The position numbers were made by a program, and so were the translations under genes. From Odiellus spinosus (taxonomy: Eukaryota > Arthropoda > Arachnida > Opiliones > Phalangiidae), in the NCBI GenBank assembly GCA_963920705.1, contig OY987226.1:29224694-29288693 (forward strand): a stretch of 64,000 bases of DNA. The letters run 5' to 3'. The notes beneath the pieces were generated by a model. The model saw nothing but the letters and a program-made list of their open reading frames with translations, was not told the origin of the DNA and searched no databases. Shown one piece after another: positions 43,584 through 52,604 of this stretch. Every line of letters starts with the position of its first letter. The first letter of the stretch is position 1.

Positions 43584-44172
43584 CAATGTATTTAAAGTTA
43601 GGGTTGCATCATGTGCAATATGGATTTTAAGTTCAGTACTGACTAATTCATTGCCCGTATAAGGAATTCGCAAGTTCTGGTTCATTGCTATAATTTTTGA
43701 AATATAAATACTATAGGGCATATTCTTCGTTTGATTAAACTGTGCTATTGTTAATCTTAATTTTTCTTCAGCACGCATCGGGAAGAAATAGTCTAGAAAA
43801 CTTGCCCTAAATAACTGCCAGGTAAAAGTAGCTAAGGAACGATGCGCTGATACTGCATCTCGAAACCAAATCAAAGCGCGACCTTTTAAGACTAAGGGAA
43901 GCATAGCTAAGGTGTCTTTATCATCCATTTTATTATACTCTGTAAATTCTAGCAAAGAACGAAGGAATTCAGGGGCACTTTACGCCCAACTCCCCGCCAA
44001 ACCGTAAATCAGTAGGGGGTTTGGGCGTATGGGATTGGTTTCGGGCACTTATGGTGTCCATTAATAATTTTAGAAATTGAGTTAAAGTTGTGGATTGATT
44101 AACTGCTGTTCCTTGATCATGGTTCTGTCTTTGGCGTGGCTTGATTGTTGACTGCGTGTTGCGGTCAGGCAT
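43584..44172 (-). pseudogene. Second retrotransposon gag, interrupted (copy 1)
   Basis: N-terminal block from 44172 (MPDRNTQST..) shifts frame near 43985 and continues as LEFTEYNKMDDKDTLAML, LKGRALIWFRD and FLDYFFPMRAEEKL. This is the retrotrans_gag capsid pattern of Ty3/gypsy elements. The frame is cut by the Mag-like LTR at 43583, so the Mag-like element inserted into it. Confidence 0.7.
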
Positions 44173-44197
44173 GAGCCGACATTACCAACGGATGTGG

Positions 44198-44407
44198 TCA
44201 GGCGTGAGCCGACACGACTTGCTGAGCTTCGAATTCGCAATATGTCTCGACAAAAGCGTTACTAGTTTCAGTTTCATTCTTTAGATATATCTCCTTAGTT
44301 CTAAGCGAGAGCCCTGGTAGATACATCACTTTATGTAACAGTTTTTCTAGAATTCCTGATAAGGGGTGTCCCAAATCAAAGTAATTCAACTTGTCAACCG
44401 AACACAA
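44198..44407 (-). CDS. Hypothetical leader ORF before gag (copy 1)
   Basis: 69 codons (CSVDKLNYFDLGHPLSGIL..), duplicated at 57036-57245 without change. It probably lies in the leader or LTR of the second retrotransposon. Function unknown; it may be non-coding. Confidence 0.25.
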   Translation of the reverse strand: MCSVDKLNYFDLGHPLSGILEKLLHKVMYLPGLSLRTKEIYLKNETETSNAFVETYCEFEAQQVVSAHA

Positions 44408-44690
44408 AGAAATAAGTAATCAATCAATATCCAATTGATCAAGAATTAGTTTTATCGTCGAGTACGATAACGAAAGGGCAAGGACGTTACTAGTCTAAGA
44501 TTTAAGAATCAGCTCAAGGAGATGTATCGATTAAATGAAACTGGCATTTAAAAAACATCTAGAGTCAGGTTATCACGTGACTCGGGATTTTGGCGGAAAA
44601 TAGATCAAGCAGACGACGCGATATAGTAATATAGGAATATCGGCATTCGGCACAGTGCCGCGGTTCTGGGTAAGCCTAAAAGCCGTTACA
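44408..44690. other. No gene recognised
   Basis: AT-rich, present in both duplicate copies (57246-57525). It may contain the LTR of the second retrotransposon. Confidence 0.4.
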
Positions 44691-44693
44691 ATA

Positions 44694-44866
44694 TTAATAC
44701 CAATTTAGTTGAACAAAATAGGCTGCTTATGGAAACTGAAATCAAAGTCACGCAATTGGACCTTAGACAGTCACAATTGGAGGATAAATTTGATGGTATC
44801 CAAGACAGTCTTGTTAATGTCCTAGGCGAGATTCCTGATATAAGGTTAGAGCTTGGTAGTTTATAG
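44694..44866 (+). pseudogene. LINE ORF1-like coiled-coil fragment
   Basis: 170-bp direct repeat of part of 46263-46435, encoding VEQNRLLMETEIKVTQLDLR onward. Unlike the longer copy it is not shifted at GGTATCCAAGAC, so it shows that the longer copy lost one C. The duplicate is at 57532-57703. Confidence 0.55.
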
Positions 44867-44970
44867 GCAATGCCGTCCGGTCGTTGTATGCGAAATACTT
44901 CAAAGAAGGGATTAATAACTTTCTTTCTAAAACTTCGACAAGGACTTTCTAACGAATTTATAAAAGCCTA

Positions 44971-45637
44971 ATGCAACTTTTCTTCCCGCAAAGCCGTTAG
45001 TCTTGCCATAACGGTAATCCGCATGAGCTTGATGGAAACTTTTGTACCGGAAAATCTTGGAATAAATTCAGCAGAGGCTCGAAACAAGGACGCTTTCATT
45101 CGAAACCACGTGTCAGAGCTTGCAAATCGTTTTAACAATAGGAATCCCGAACAAAGAGTTGCCATTTTATTCCCAGATTGCACTAGCCTGAAAGCACCGA
45201 AGAGTTTCCATTTCCGAGTTGCAAGGCAATCTTATTCCATGGATAAAAGGTATACATTACTGAAAGCTGGACCGCTCCTGACGGATATATATTAGATGCT
45301 CATGGGTAATATTTTTCCGACGGCAGTAATAACGCTGCCGCTATAATCATGCATGACATGAATGAAAATATTGCTAGGGAAGCAATATTACATATGGTTT
45401 CGGGAAAATGATCTTTTCATCCAAGACATTGGGAGGGTCGCCCCTCGAGCTAAAAGCCCATCTGCTCCCCCCAGGAGACCAGAGACAGAAATAGAAATCC
45501 AGGACGATGCGGAGATAGCCTTCAGATGGCAGGAATATGAAGCCATACCGTGGGGAGAAGTAGAGCAAACGGAACCTCCCAGGGGAAGAAATTCTCGACG
45601 TATGCGGCAGCCGAGGCCTGTAGAAAATTCGGTTTAA
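44971..45637 (+). pseudogene. Unknown decayed gene (copy 1)
   Basis: Open blocks at about 44971-45295 (FVPENLGINSAEARNKDAFI, then RVAILFPDCTSLKAPK) and 45362-45637 (ending RRMRQPRPVENSV, with an acid/Pro-rich tail) appear to be one gene with frameshifts. A third frame between them reads DGYILDAHG, a stop, then YFSDGSNNAA. The sequence looks protein-like. No family recognised. Its duplicate is at 57808-58474. Confidence 0.4.
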
Positions 45638-46169
45638 TTCGCGTTTAAAATATCGTTAATCCTTGAAATACGTGAGCAAAGGATGTCTAAACTATCTGGA
45701 ATTAAGGATGTAATCTCTCTTGGTCTCCCCAAATTCGACTAAAAGTAAAATTAGAAGATTGAAGATTTTAATCTCGACAGACTGTCCTGCTAGTCGACAA
45801 TTACTGGTTCTCTTCGTTATGTTAGACGAGACATGGAGTAAAAATCATTAATCGACGAACCGGATTGAAGATATTTTTATCTCGAACAGTGCGCTCTGTG
45901 ATATTTTTTATTAAGCAGCTTGCCGACTCAACTGAAAAAAACTCGGGCAGTTTTCTAATCTCTGAACGCTTTCACATAAAAGGTCTTATCTACAGTACCA
46001 AGATTTCTTCTTTAATCACCATTTATCGAACGTCAGTTCGGACAGAGCTTCTGAACGAATAACAAGTGCAAAAATTTAATCCGGCTTTTCTCTTCATTTT
46101 TAGGTTTGTTTAAATCTTTTTTATATATTTATAAACTTGCCAACCGGAACTCTGCCCGGGTGATTTGAA

Positions 46170-46590
46170 GTGAAAATGTCTTCTGAAACAAGGGGAAAAG
46201 CGGCCGATGTAATTATGTTTGAGCTCAAAAGACTAAGTGATTCCCAGGCTTTAAACTTTAATAATATTAATACCAAGTTAGATGAACAAAATAGGCTGCT
46301 TATAGAAACTGAAATCAAAGTCACGCAGTTGGACCTTAGACAGTCACAATTGGAGGATAAATTTGATGGTATCAAGACAGTCTTGTTAATGTCCTAGGCG
46401 AGATTCCTGATATAAGGTTAGAGCCTGGTGGTATAAGAGATCAATTTGAATCCTTTAAGATCGTAACTAAAAGTAAAATAGAACAAAACCGCTTAGAGAA
46501 TGAAAATCTACAAGTAGCACTTAGACGCAATAACTTAGTAATTAGGAATGTAACCTATACTAATCATGAAGATAGATTGATTTAGCTAAA
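46170..46590 (+). pseudogene. LINE ORF1-like coiled-coil protein (copy 1)
   Basis: Starts SSETRGKAADVIMFELKRL, followed by a heptad-like coiled coil (LDEQNRLLIETEIKV, QSQLEDKFDGI). A 1-nt deletion near 46371 shifts the frame. The next block ends with a RRNNLVIRNV-like segment, characteristic of the start of the RRM region in L1-type ORF1 proteins. The rest is missing. Its duplicate is at 59007. Confidence 0.45.
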
Positions 46591-47654
46591 ACTGTTTTCT
46601 GGCGGTTGTGATTTGAGGCACCCTGGAGGAATACGGTGGAGTTCCCTGTTTTTCTCCCTGGAGCGATTCGTTGAGGTAACTAAGCACTTGAAAGGAAGCA
46701 TGATGCCACTCGGAAACTATGGGCTTATAAACGAGGGGGCTGACACTTGAGGAACTCGGTGTACAAGAGGAAATGAACTCGCGCGAACTCTCACTAATTC
46801 ACCCGAACTCGCGCGAACTCTCACGAACTCTGGCGAATTCGCGAGAATTAGCGCGAACTCACGAGAATTGGCGAGAATTCGCGAGAATTCGCGCGAACTC
46901 GCGAGAACTCGCGCGAACTCTTTGAAACTTACGCGAACTCTCATAAATTTAATGAGAAATCTTGCAAATTTTCGAAAACTCTGGCGAGTTCTTGGGTAAT
47001 CTCCCGAACTCTCAAGAACTTTTCCGAACTCTCGAGAACCCAAACGAACTCAACAATTTTTTCCGAACTCCCGTAATTTTATCGAGGATTTTAGCGATTC
47101 TTTGGTTTTGAGCATTGTGGAACAAACTCCATAATTGCGCACCTGACGCCATCTAGAATACCTATTATATATGAGCGCGTCTATAATGTTCATGCGCAGA
47201 TGGTAATGGCTCAAAACTATGGCGGAGTGATACTTCATATTGAACCTCATAGGTAAAAAGTAGTCCGGACATCGGCGCTTGAACACGACTATAGGGTGTC
47301 GTGTCCTTGAAATAACTCTTTATAAATAGTCCCTAACGAAGTGTAACTTTGTATATGCCCCCTTAATTTAATAGAGCAAGCTGCGTAGTAGAATGACCAA
47401 AACCAAAAGTAACAAGATGGTCAAGCCCATAGGAATAGCTAGACCCCTGACATTGTAAAAGAGGCTGAAAGGAATGATTCTATAGCAGGGGTGTGTTATG
47501 CAGGCATAAACGCTCTTTAAACAATTTGAATGGCGTCTCGAGATTCCTTTAAACACGAAGTTGCGGAAATTTCTCGAGCCGACTATATGACCGTAATCGT
47601 TTTTATGCGATATATAGAAAAAGACGAATATCCCCGCAGTCATTGCATTCAAAT

Positions 47655-47912
47655 AATGTTTTTCAAAACCTGTTTTTCAAAACCTGTTTTTCAAAACCTG
47701 TTTTTCAAAACCTGTTTTTCAAAACCTGTTTTTCAAAACCTGTTTTTCAAAACCTGTTTTTCAAAACCTGTTTTTCAAAACCTGTTTTTCAAAACCTGTT
47801 TTTCAAAACCTGTTTTTCAAAACCTGTTTTTCAAAACCTGTTTTTCAAAACCTGTTTTTCAAAACATGTTTTTCAAAACATGTTTATCAAAACATGTTTA
47901 TCAAAACATGTT
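47655..47912. repeat. 14-bp satellite array (copy 1)
   Basis: 18 units of TTTTTCAAAACCTG, the last few with CATG instead of CCTG. Open in all plus frames because 14 bp times 3 gives a 42-bp coding period without stops; the apparent proteins are artefacts. Confidence 0.9.
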
Positions 47913-47917
47913 TTTTA

Positions 47918-48290
47918 TTACTGACAGACTAGAACTCAACACGCATAAGCTCCCTTCGCGACGACTTGTTTATTGTTTTCGAGTTTTCATTACTGACAGA
48001 CTAACACTCAACACGCATAAGCCCCCTTACTATCTCGTTCGCGACGACTTGTTTATAGTTTTCGAGTTTTCATTACTGACAGACTAACACTCAACACGCA
48101 TAAGCCCCCTTACTATCTCGTTCGCGACGACTTGTTTATTGTTTTCGAGTTTTCATTACTGACAGACTAACACTCAACACGCATAAGCTTATTATCTCGT
48201 TCGCGACGACTTGTTTATTGTTTTCGAGTTTTCATTACTGACAGACTAGAACTCAACAAGCATAAGCTCCCTTACTATCTCGTTCGCGAC
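47918..48290. repeat. 83-bp tandem repeat (copy 1)
   Basis: Five units each containing GACAGACTAACACTCAACA and CGACTTGTTTATTG. Copy 2 has seven. Confidence 0.9.
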
Positions 48291-48512
48291 TAGCTGTTTT
48301 CGATACGATGACGTTTTTCGTCATTTCTGGGACACCGACTTCAGACTTCAGACTTCTGACTTCTGACTTCTGACTTTAGACTACCAGCACGACTCAAAAC
48401 ACTAGCTAGAACCTTTACAAGTATAGGGTCTAGCTAAAAAGGTTAGTGATTGCTCAATCGCCGAGAAGATTTGTTCTTATGGTCGCTTGCTTACGGTGTT
48501 CGCACGAACTCT

Positions 48513-48692
48513 CTCTCGAATTCTGGCGAACTCGCTCGAATTCTGGCGAACTCTCTCGAATTCTGGCGAACTCGCTCGAATTCTGGCGAACTCGCTCGAA
48601 TTCTGGCGAACTCGCTCGAATTCTGGCGAACTCGCTCGAATTCTGGCGAACTCGCTCGAATTCTGGCGAACTCGCTCGAATTCTGGCGAACT
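48513..48692. repeat. 20-bp tandem repeat (copy 1)
   Basis: Nine units of CTCGAATTCTGGCGAACTCG with single-base variants. Copy 2 has seven. Confidence 0.9.
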
Positions 48693-49094
48693 CAGCAAAA
48701 TTCGAACTCAGGTGTACACAAAAAAATGAAGTGTCAGCCCCCTCACTTATAAAATGGAACAGATTTTGAATTTATTTACCGCTTATGAATAGAAAAATAA
48801 TAGTATAAAATAGTAATATAATAGTAATATATAATCAACCAACGGATTTCTTAAGTCACGCGCGCCGGCACCCTTTGGGCTCTTTTCAATTCTTGAAAAG
48901 GAAATTCACGTGTTAGGCGTGAGACGTGGCACGAATTGACACAGTTGCATGCGTTTCATACTTCCCGCCCAAAGGCGGTTTCTTATAAACTCCTAGTTAT
49001 GCCAGATCAAAAAGTCGTCTGTGCTGTCAGTTGTTATTTAATACAAGCAATATGCTTCAAGCTTTTTCTAAAGCTAAAAAAGACAAAGTTAAAA

Positions 49095-49274
49095 TTACTT
49101 GATTACGTGATTATAGCGATTAATTTTGTCCGTGTTGTTCAAATTGGGATCGTCGAGAATATCTTTAATTTTATCGACCTTTTCTAATTCCAGAGTTTTA
49201 TCCACTTTGAAGTCTTTCTCCGAATTAAGTCTTTGGTACGTCTCCTCGGAGATTAATAGCATTTTTTTCACCAT
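49095..49274 (-). CDS. Small Polinton-associated protein
   Basis: 59 codons starting MVKKMLLISEETYQRLN and ending INRYNHVIK. By recollection this resembles a small family encoded next to capsid genes in Polinton/Maverick-type elements (VLVPYEKY..L start, KVDRYNQ-like end). The ATG is 2 bp after the stop of the upstream gene, so the pair was probably co-transcribed. The duplication boundary at 49138 falls within the gene: the 62.2 kb copy keeps only the last 13 codons. The family is usually longer, so the C-terminus may be truncated. Confidence 0.5.
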   Translation of the reverse strand: MVKKMLLISEETYQRLNSEKDFKVDKTLELEKVDKIKDILDDPNLNNTDKINRYNHVIK

Positions 49275-49276
49275 CT

Positions 49277-49615
49277 TTAATTGATAACTTTAGATAGGAT
49301 AGCTCCTGCTATCGAACTGATTATCGGAAGTAATACTGGGAGAAATCCGCCTTTTTGAATTCAAATTTGTCTACGTTTAGCAGGAGTATTTCTATTGGCC
49401 ACGCGACGTATGGAATTGCAATGCTTCTTCAGTCGCTTCTTCTCGTCGTCTGTGAGAGAAACGTTACCCTGCAGTATATTTATACAACATTCAGCGATGG
49501 CTTTTAACTCTTCTTTACTCGCGTATTTAATGGCGGCGTTTCGTTGACACGCGTTACACGAACTCAGATATTTTAGAAAGTCTAAGTGCTCGTGTACTCT
49601 CTTCGGCGGAGCCAT
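49277..49615 (-). pseudogene. Polinton-type small basic protein, in-frame stop
   Basis: 84 codons from the ATG at 49615: PPKRVHEHLDFLKYL, AECCINILQGNVSLT, DDEKKRLKKH, NTPAKRRQI, then TGA. The frame then continues 27 codons as IQKGGFLPVLLPIIS and a hydrophobic tail. The core, GNV.LT..EKK.LKKH and the tail QKGGFLP, match from memory a small basic protein of Polinton/adintovirus-type elements, proposed to be a virion-associated component. A single nonsense change separates body and tail. Confidence 0.65.
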
Positions 49616-49678
49616 GTAGCTAATCGAGCAGCTTTCACTCGGGTACAATTGTTTTCATCTCGGTGAAACGTACAACTT

Positions 49679-49873
49679 TTAGGTGTTCCACAAACTATAG
49701 TTACTAGTCTCGGGTAGCCAAAATCTTTGCCCGTTAGCGACTTCACTGTACAAAAACCTTGATAACACGATAGATTTTTCTAAGCCTTTGGTTATAAAGG
49801 TATCGGCTTTCTCTCGAACAATTGTGGCAATTTCAGGCTGAGTTTCCCAGCGTAAGTCGCAACTATTTCTCAT
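49679..49873 (-). CDS. Hypothetical ORF upstream of Polinton-type pair
   Basis: 64 codons (RNSCDLRWETQPEIATIVRE.. ending SNYSLWNT). The frame is open further upstream into the palindromic repeat that begins about 49886, so the 5' end has been replaced. Same strand and 64 bp from the basic-protein ATG, so it may be the C-terminal part of another gene of the same element. No domain recognised. Confidence 0.35.
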   Translation of the reverse strand: MRNSCDLRWETQPEIATIVREKADTFITKGLEKSIVLSRFLYSEVANGQRFWLPETSNYSLWNT

Positions 49874-49885
49874 CAGCCATTGACA

Positions 49886-52113
49886 CTGCCTTTTTACCTC
49901 CCCGACTGAACTTTAGTTCAGGGGGAGGTTTTACACTGGTCGTCTCTGTGTGTGTGTCTGTGTGTCTTTGTGTCTGTCACTTCCTGTGTAAGCGGATATC
50001 CTGTGTAACCGGAAATCACGTGGAGCCAAAAGTCTAGAGACATTATCATACCAGCTTATCGTTCAATTCCGTTTAACGGGAATTACCTCCTTTAAGCGTG
50101 GCTGCCACAATGAGTTTCAGGTGTCGTGCAATTATATACAACAGGACGTCTCCAATTGTATATTATCGCATGCCACCATCCACTTTACGGTCAAACCTCG
50201 ATGCTGGACAGTTGAAGTACGCAATCACCTCCGACCACCCTCGCACCAAGGTCCAACCTCTAGTGTCCGATCTCAGCGGGCCATATTAGCGAGGCGTCCC
50301 TCACTAATATAGTCCACATCAACCTTCCACTCCAGTCATCTCCTCCCTCTACGGGTCTTTGTGGTGCAGTTACCGAATGCCTAGGGTTACGATAAACGTC
50401 TAGACGTTGAGAAGGGGGGGGGTTTTCCCCAACTCTTCTCGGTTACTCGCTCGGTGAATAAAGGTTAGCGAAAGCTATATATACCCCTTTTCCATGCCCT
50501 AACTATTTTGGCCTTATGCCGCGATATCTTTTAGTGAATTGAAGCGTATAATTCATTTAAATTTTAATTTAATATAATAATATTGTTAAACTGAATCTAA
50601 TTAATAAAGAAGCTGAAAAATCAATTAAAAATTCGAGATAGTTTAGAAGATATTTAAGAAATTTCCCAAAAATTTAATGAAATGTGACCGTTTAATACCA
50701 GCTTGAGTTGGCAACACGCGCTTAGCTGTTTTCCATATATCATTTAGTCCAAAAAGCAAAGGTATAACGGGCAGTATAGGCTTAGTCTTGCTGCAAACTT
50801 GGGGTGGATTGAAGAATCTAAATAAAAGTGCGTTTACACGGGTATCCCACCGTCCACTGAATTCGAATTAATACAGACAAAGGTACTTTGACAAAATTTG
50901 ATAAGACTTCTTTCGGTACGAGAGTTTCTCTAGTTAAACACAGATTTAAATAATGAAATATTGATAAAGTATATGAAGTAATAGAGAGTAAGGTGCCTGA
51001 ATTGGTTACAAAAGGGTGAAACCATAAGCTTAGCGGATTTTTATTAATTGCTTCAAAATGATAAACAAAAATTTTATTTCTTAAACAGTAGAATGATAAG
51101 GAATATCCATTGAATTCGAGCTAATAGAGAGAAAGTATAGTTTATTGTTTACGAGTGCTTCTCTTGGTTAAACAAAGATTTCTATAATGAAAGATTGATA
51201 AGGTATATGAAGTAATAGAGAGAAAGGTGGCTGAATGGGTTACGAAAAGGTTAAAACATAAACCTAGCGATCTTTATTAAGTGGTTCTAAATTGATGAAC
51301 AAAAATTTAATTTATTAAACTGTAGATAAGCTATTTAAGAAATTTCCCAAAAATTTAATGAAATGTGACCCTTTAATACCAGCTTGAGTTGGCAACACGC
51401 GCTAAGCTGTTTTCCATATATCATTTAGTCCAAAAAGCAAAGGTATAACGGGCAGTATAGGCTAAGGCTTGCTGCAAACTTGGGGTGGATTGAAGAATCT
51501 AAATAAAGGTACGTTTACACGGGCATCCAAGATAGAAACGACATAAGATTGAAAGCTGAGGCGGATTGATACAAAATGTTAAACCTCTTAAGAAAAATTA
51601 TAGTCGTGAAAACTCCCCTTGGACAGAAGTACAGTAGGTTTCCCGTGTTTAAAAAAACATCAGTTTTGAATAAAAAATGGTTATCTGATGTTGGAAAAAA
51701 AAAAAAAAAGCTTCAGATTTCTCCACTATAAAACCAAGAAACATTTCCTATTACTTTCATAATCAAAAGAAGCCGTGCAGAGTGATCTTCGTTAGCAGAC
51801 CAGGAGACGAGACAAGACCAGACGAAAGAGAGCTATAGTGACTTAAGTGAGAAAATCAACCAGCGCAGAATGTCATCACCATTTGAAGTCAACAGAGCAG
51901 CGACATGGCTTTCATTTATCACCAGAGAGAGACGGCCTGGCTACGAAGAATTGAAACATGCAAGCAGTGAGTGTTTTCGGACTCGACATATGAGATTCTT
52001 ACAGTCAGTAAAAGCTCAACAGTTCTTCATACGGCCTCGTTATTCTAAACATATAAGGAGCTATTCAAGTATAAATATTAGCGGTATGGAAATTAGTCTA
52101 TTTCAGTATTCAA
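49886..52113. repeat. Palindromic terminal-region family, copy 2
   Basis: Starts with a short hairpin, CCTCCCCGACTGAAC / GTTCAGGGGGAGG (49895-49927), and a TG-rich stretch. From 50046 it repeats 40515 onward, and from about 51060 it is the inverse of 39262-40310. It ends at CAGTATTCAAG (52113), where Mag-like sequence begins. It contains two direct copies of the GTTGGCAACACGCGC block (about 50680-50840 and 51345-51520). Confidence 0.8.
51727..51733 (+). promoter_or_regulatory. TATA box, MSSPFEVNRA ORF right arm
   Basis: CCACTATAAAACCAAGAAAC, 137 bp before the ORF start. Confidence 0.55.
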
Positions 52114-52217
52114 GAGTTAGCAGTTTCTACTATTTGACTTGGAGAAAGTCTAATGGGAGTATTGTTCAAATTTGTAGATTTAGGAATCACGTCGAATTGG
52201 TTCGTAGGTTTAGGTAA
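51870..52217 (+). CDS. MSSPFEVNRA-family ORF, right arm
   Basis: 115 codons in the track. The first 81 or so match the left-arm ORF with a few substitutions (ATWLSFITRERR against ATRLSFITRKRR); most changes are single bases. Beyond 52113 the frame continues into antisense Mag-like sequence and is not its own. Conservation of length and frame in both arms suggests the frame was once constrained, but both were also copied together. Confidence 0.45.
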   Translation: MSSPFEVNRAATWLSFITRERRPGYEELKHASSECFRTRHMRFLQSVKAQQFFIRPRYSKHIRSYSSINISGMEISLFQYSRVSSFYYLTWRKSNGSIVQICRFRNHVELVRRFR

Positions 52218-52604
52218 CGCGATCACTTGACTAGGAGCAAAGGGAGATTGACTTGCTGCTTTGCTTGGAGAAGTAACTCTTTCTATAATTTGATCTTGAT
52301 GTCTTCTCCAAATCGCGTTTTCATTGGTTTCAACTCTGTACGATAAGGGTCCAGTTCGTTCTATGATTTTTCCTGGTGTCCAAGTTGGTTTAGATTGTCT
52401 ATAGTCTCTAGCGTAAACATTTTCTCCAATATCAAAGGTAGTATTTCTCGTAGAGCGGTTTTCTCGTCGTAAAACTTGGTAAGTTTGTTGAGAGCGGACT
52501 TATTCGTTTACGTCGGGTTTTAAAAGACTTAGTCGTGTTTTTAGAGTTCGTTTTAGAAATAGATTTGCTGGAGTTTCTCCAGTAGAAGAGTGTGGTGTGT
52601 TTCT
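52113..52604 (-). pseudogene. Mag-like integrase C-terminal region
   Basis: Continues the pol frame after a 1-nt shift in a T5/A5 run (52615-52619). It begins YRNTPHSSTGETPANLFL, the typical segment after the integrase core, then a stop (near 52505), ENVYARDYRQSKPTWTPGKI and a basic tail. It would have helped target integration. Confidence 0.65.

Larger units (their letters stand above)
46732..48745. mobile_element. Satellite-filled TIR element (copy 1)
   Basis: Ends: CGAGGGGGCTGACACTT at 46732 and its inverted form at 48729-48745 (last base A, not G). Flanks are 8-bp CTTATAAA direct repeats (46724-46731, 48746-48753), suggesting a hAT- or P-type transposon without transposase. The interior is arrays: degenerate GCGAACTC (46780-47060), 14-bp TTTTTCAAAACCTG (18 units, about 47655-47910), 83-bp (5 units, 47918-48290), 7-bp GACTTCT (6 units, 48337-48378) and 20-bp (9 units, 48513-48692). 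Confidence 0.85.
40515..49138. repeat. Segmental duplication, copy 1
   Basis: Direct counterpart of 50046-62237. From 40515 to 41563 it matches 50046-51073, and from 41561 to 49138 it matches 54399-62237. The 3.3 kb equivalent to 51074-54401 is missing, with a 3-bp ATT microhomology at the junction. Constant offset (12838) across 42 to 44.6 kb shows near identity. Differences are mainly satellite copy number and point changes. Confidence 0.9.

Noticed and set aside
46717..47043. Minus-strand frame rich in REFARVLASS
   Set aside because: Reads through degenerate GCGAACTC repeats inside the TIR element; not a gene.
47530..48087. 185-codon open frame rich in FFKTCFSKPVFQN
   Set aside because: It is the translation of the 14-bp satellite; all plus frames are open for the same reason.
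48446..48769. Several overlapping frames with ILANSLEFWRTRSNSGE repeats
   Set aside because: Direct translation of the 20-bp tandem array, on both strands.
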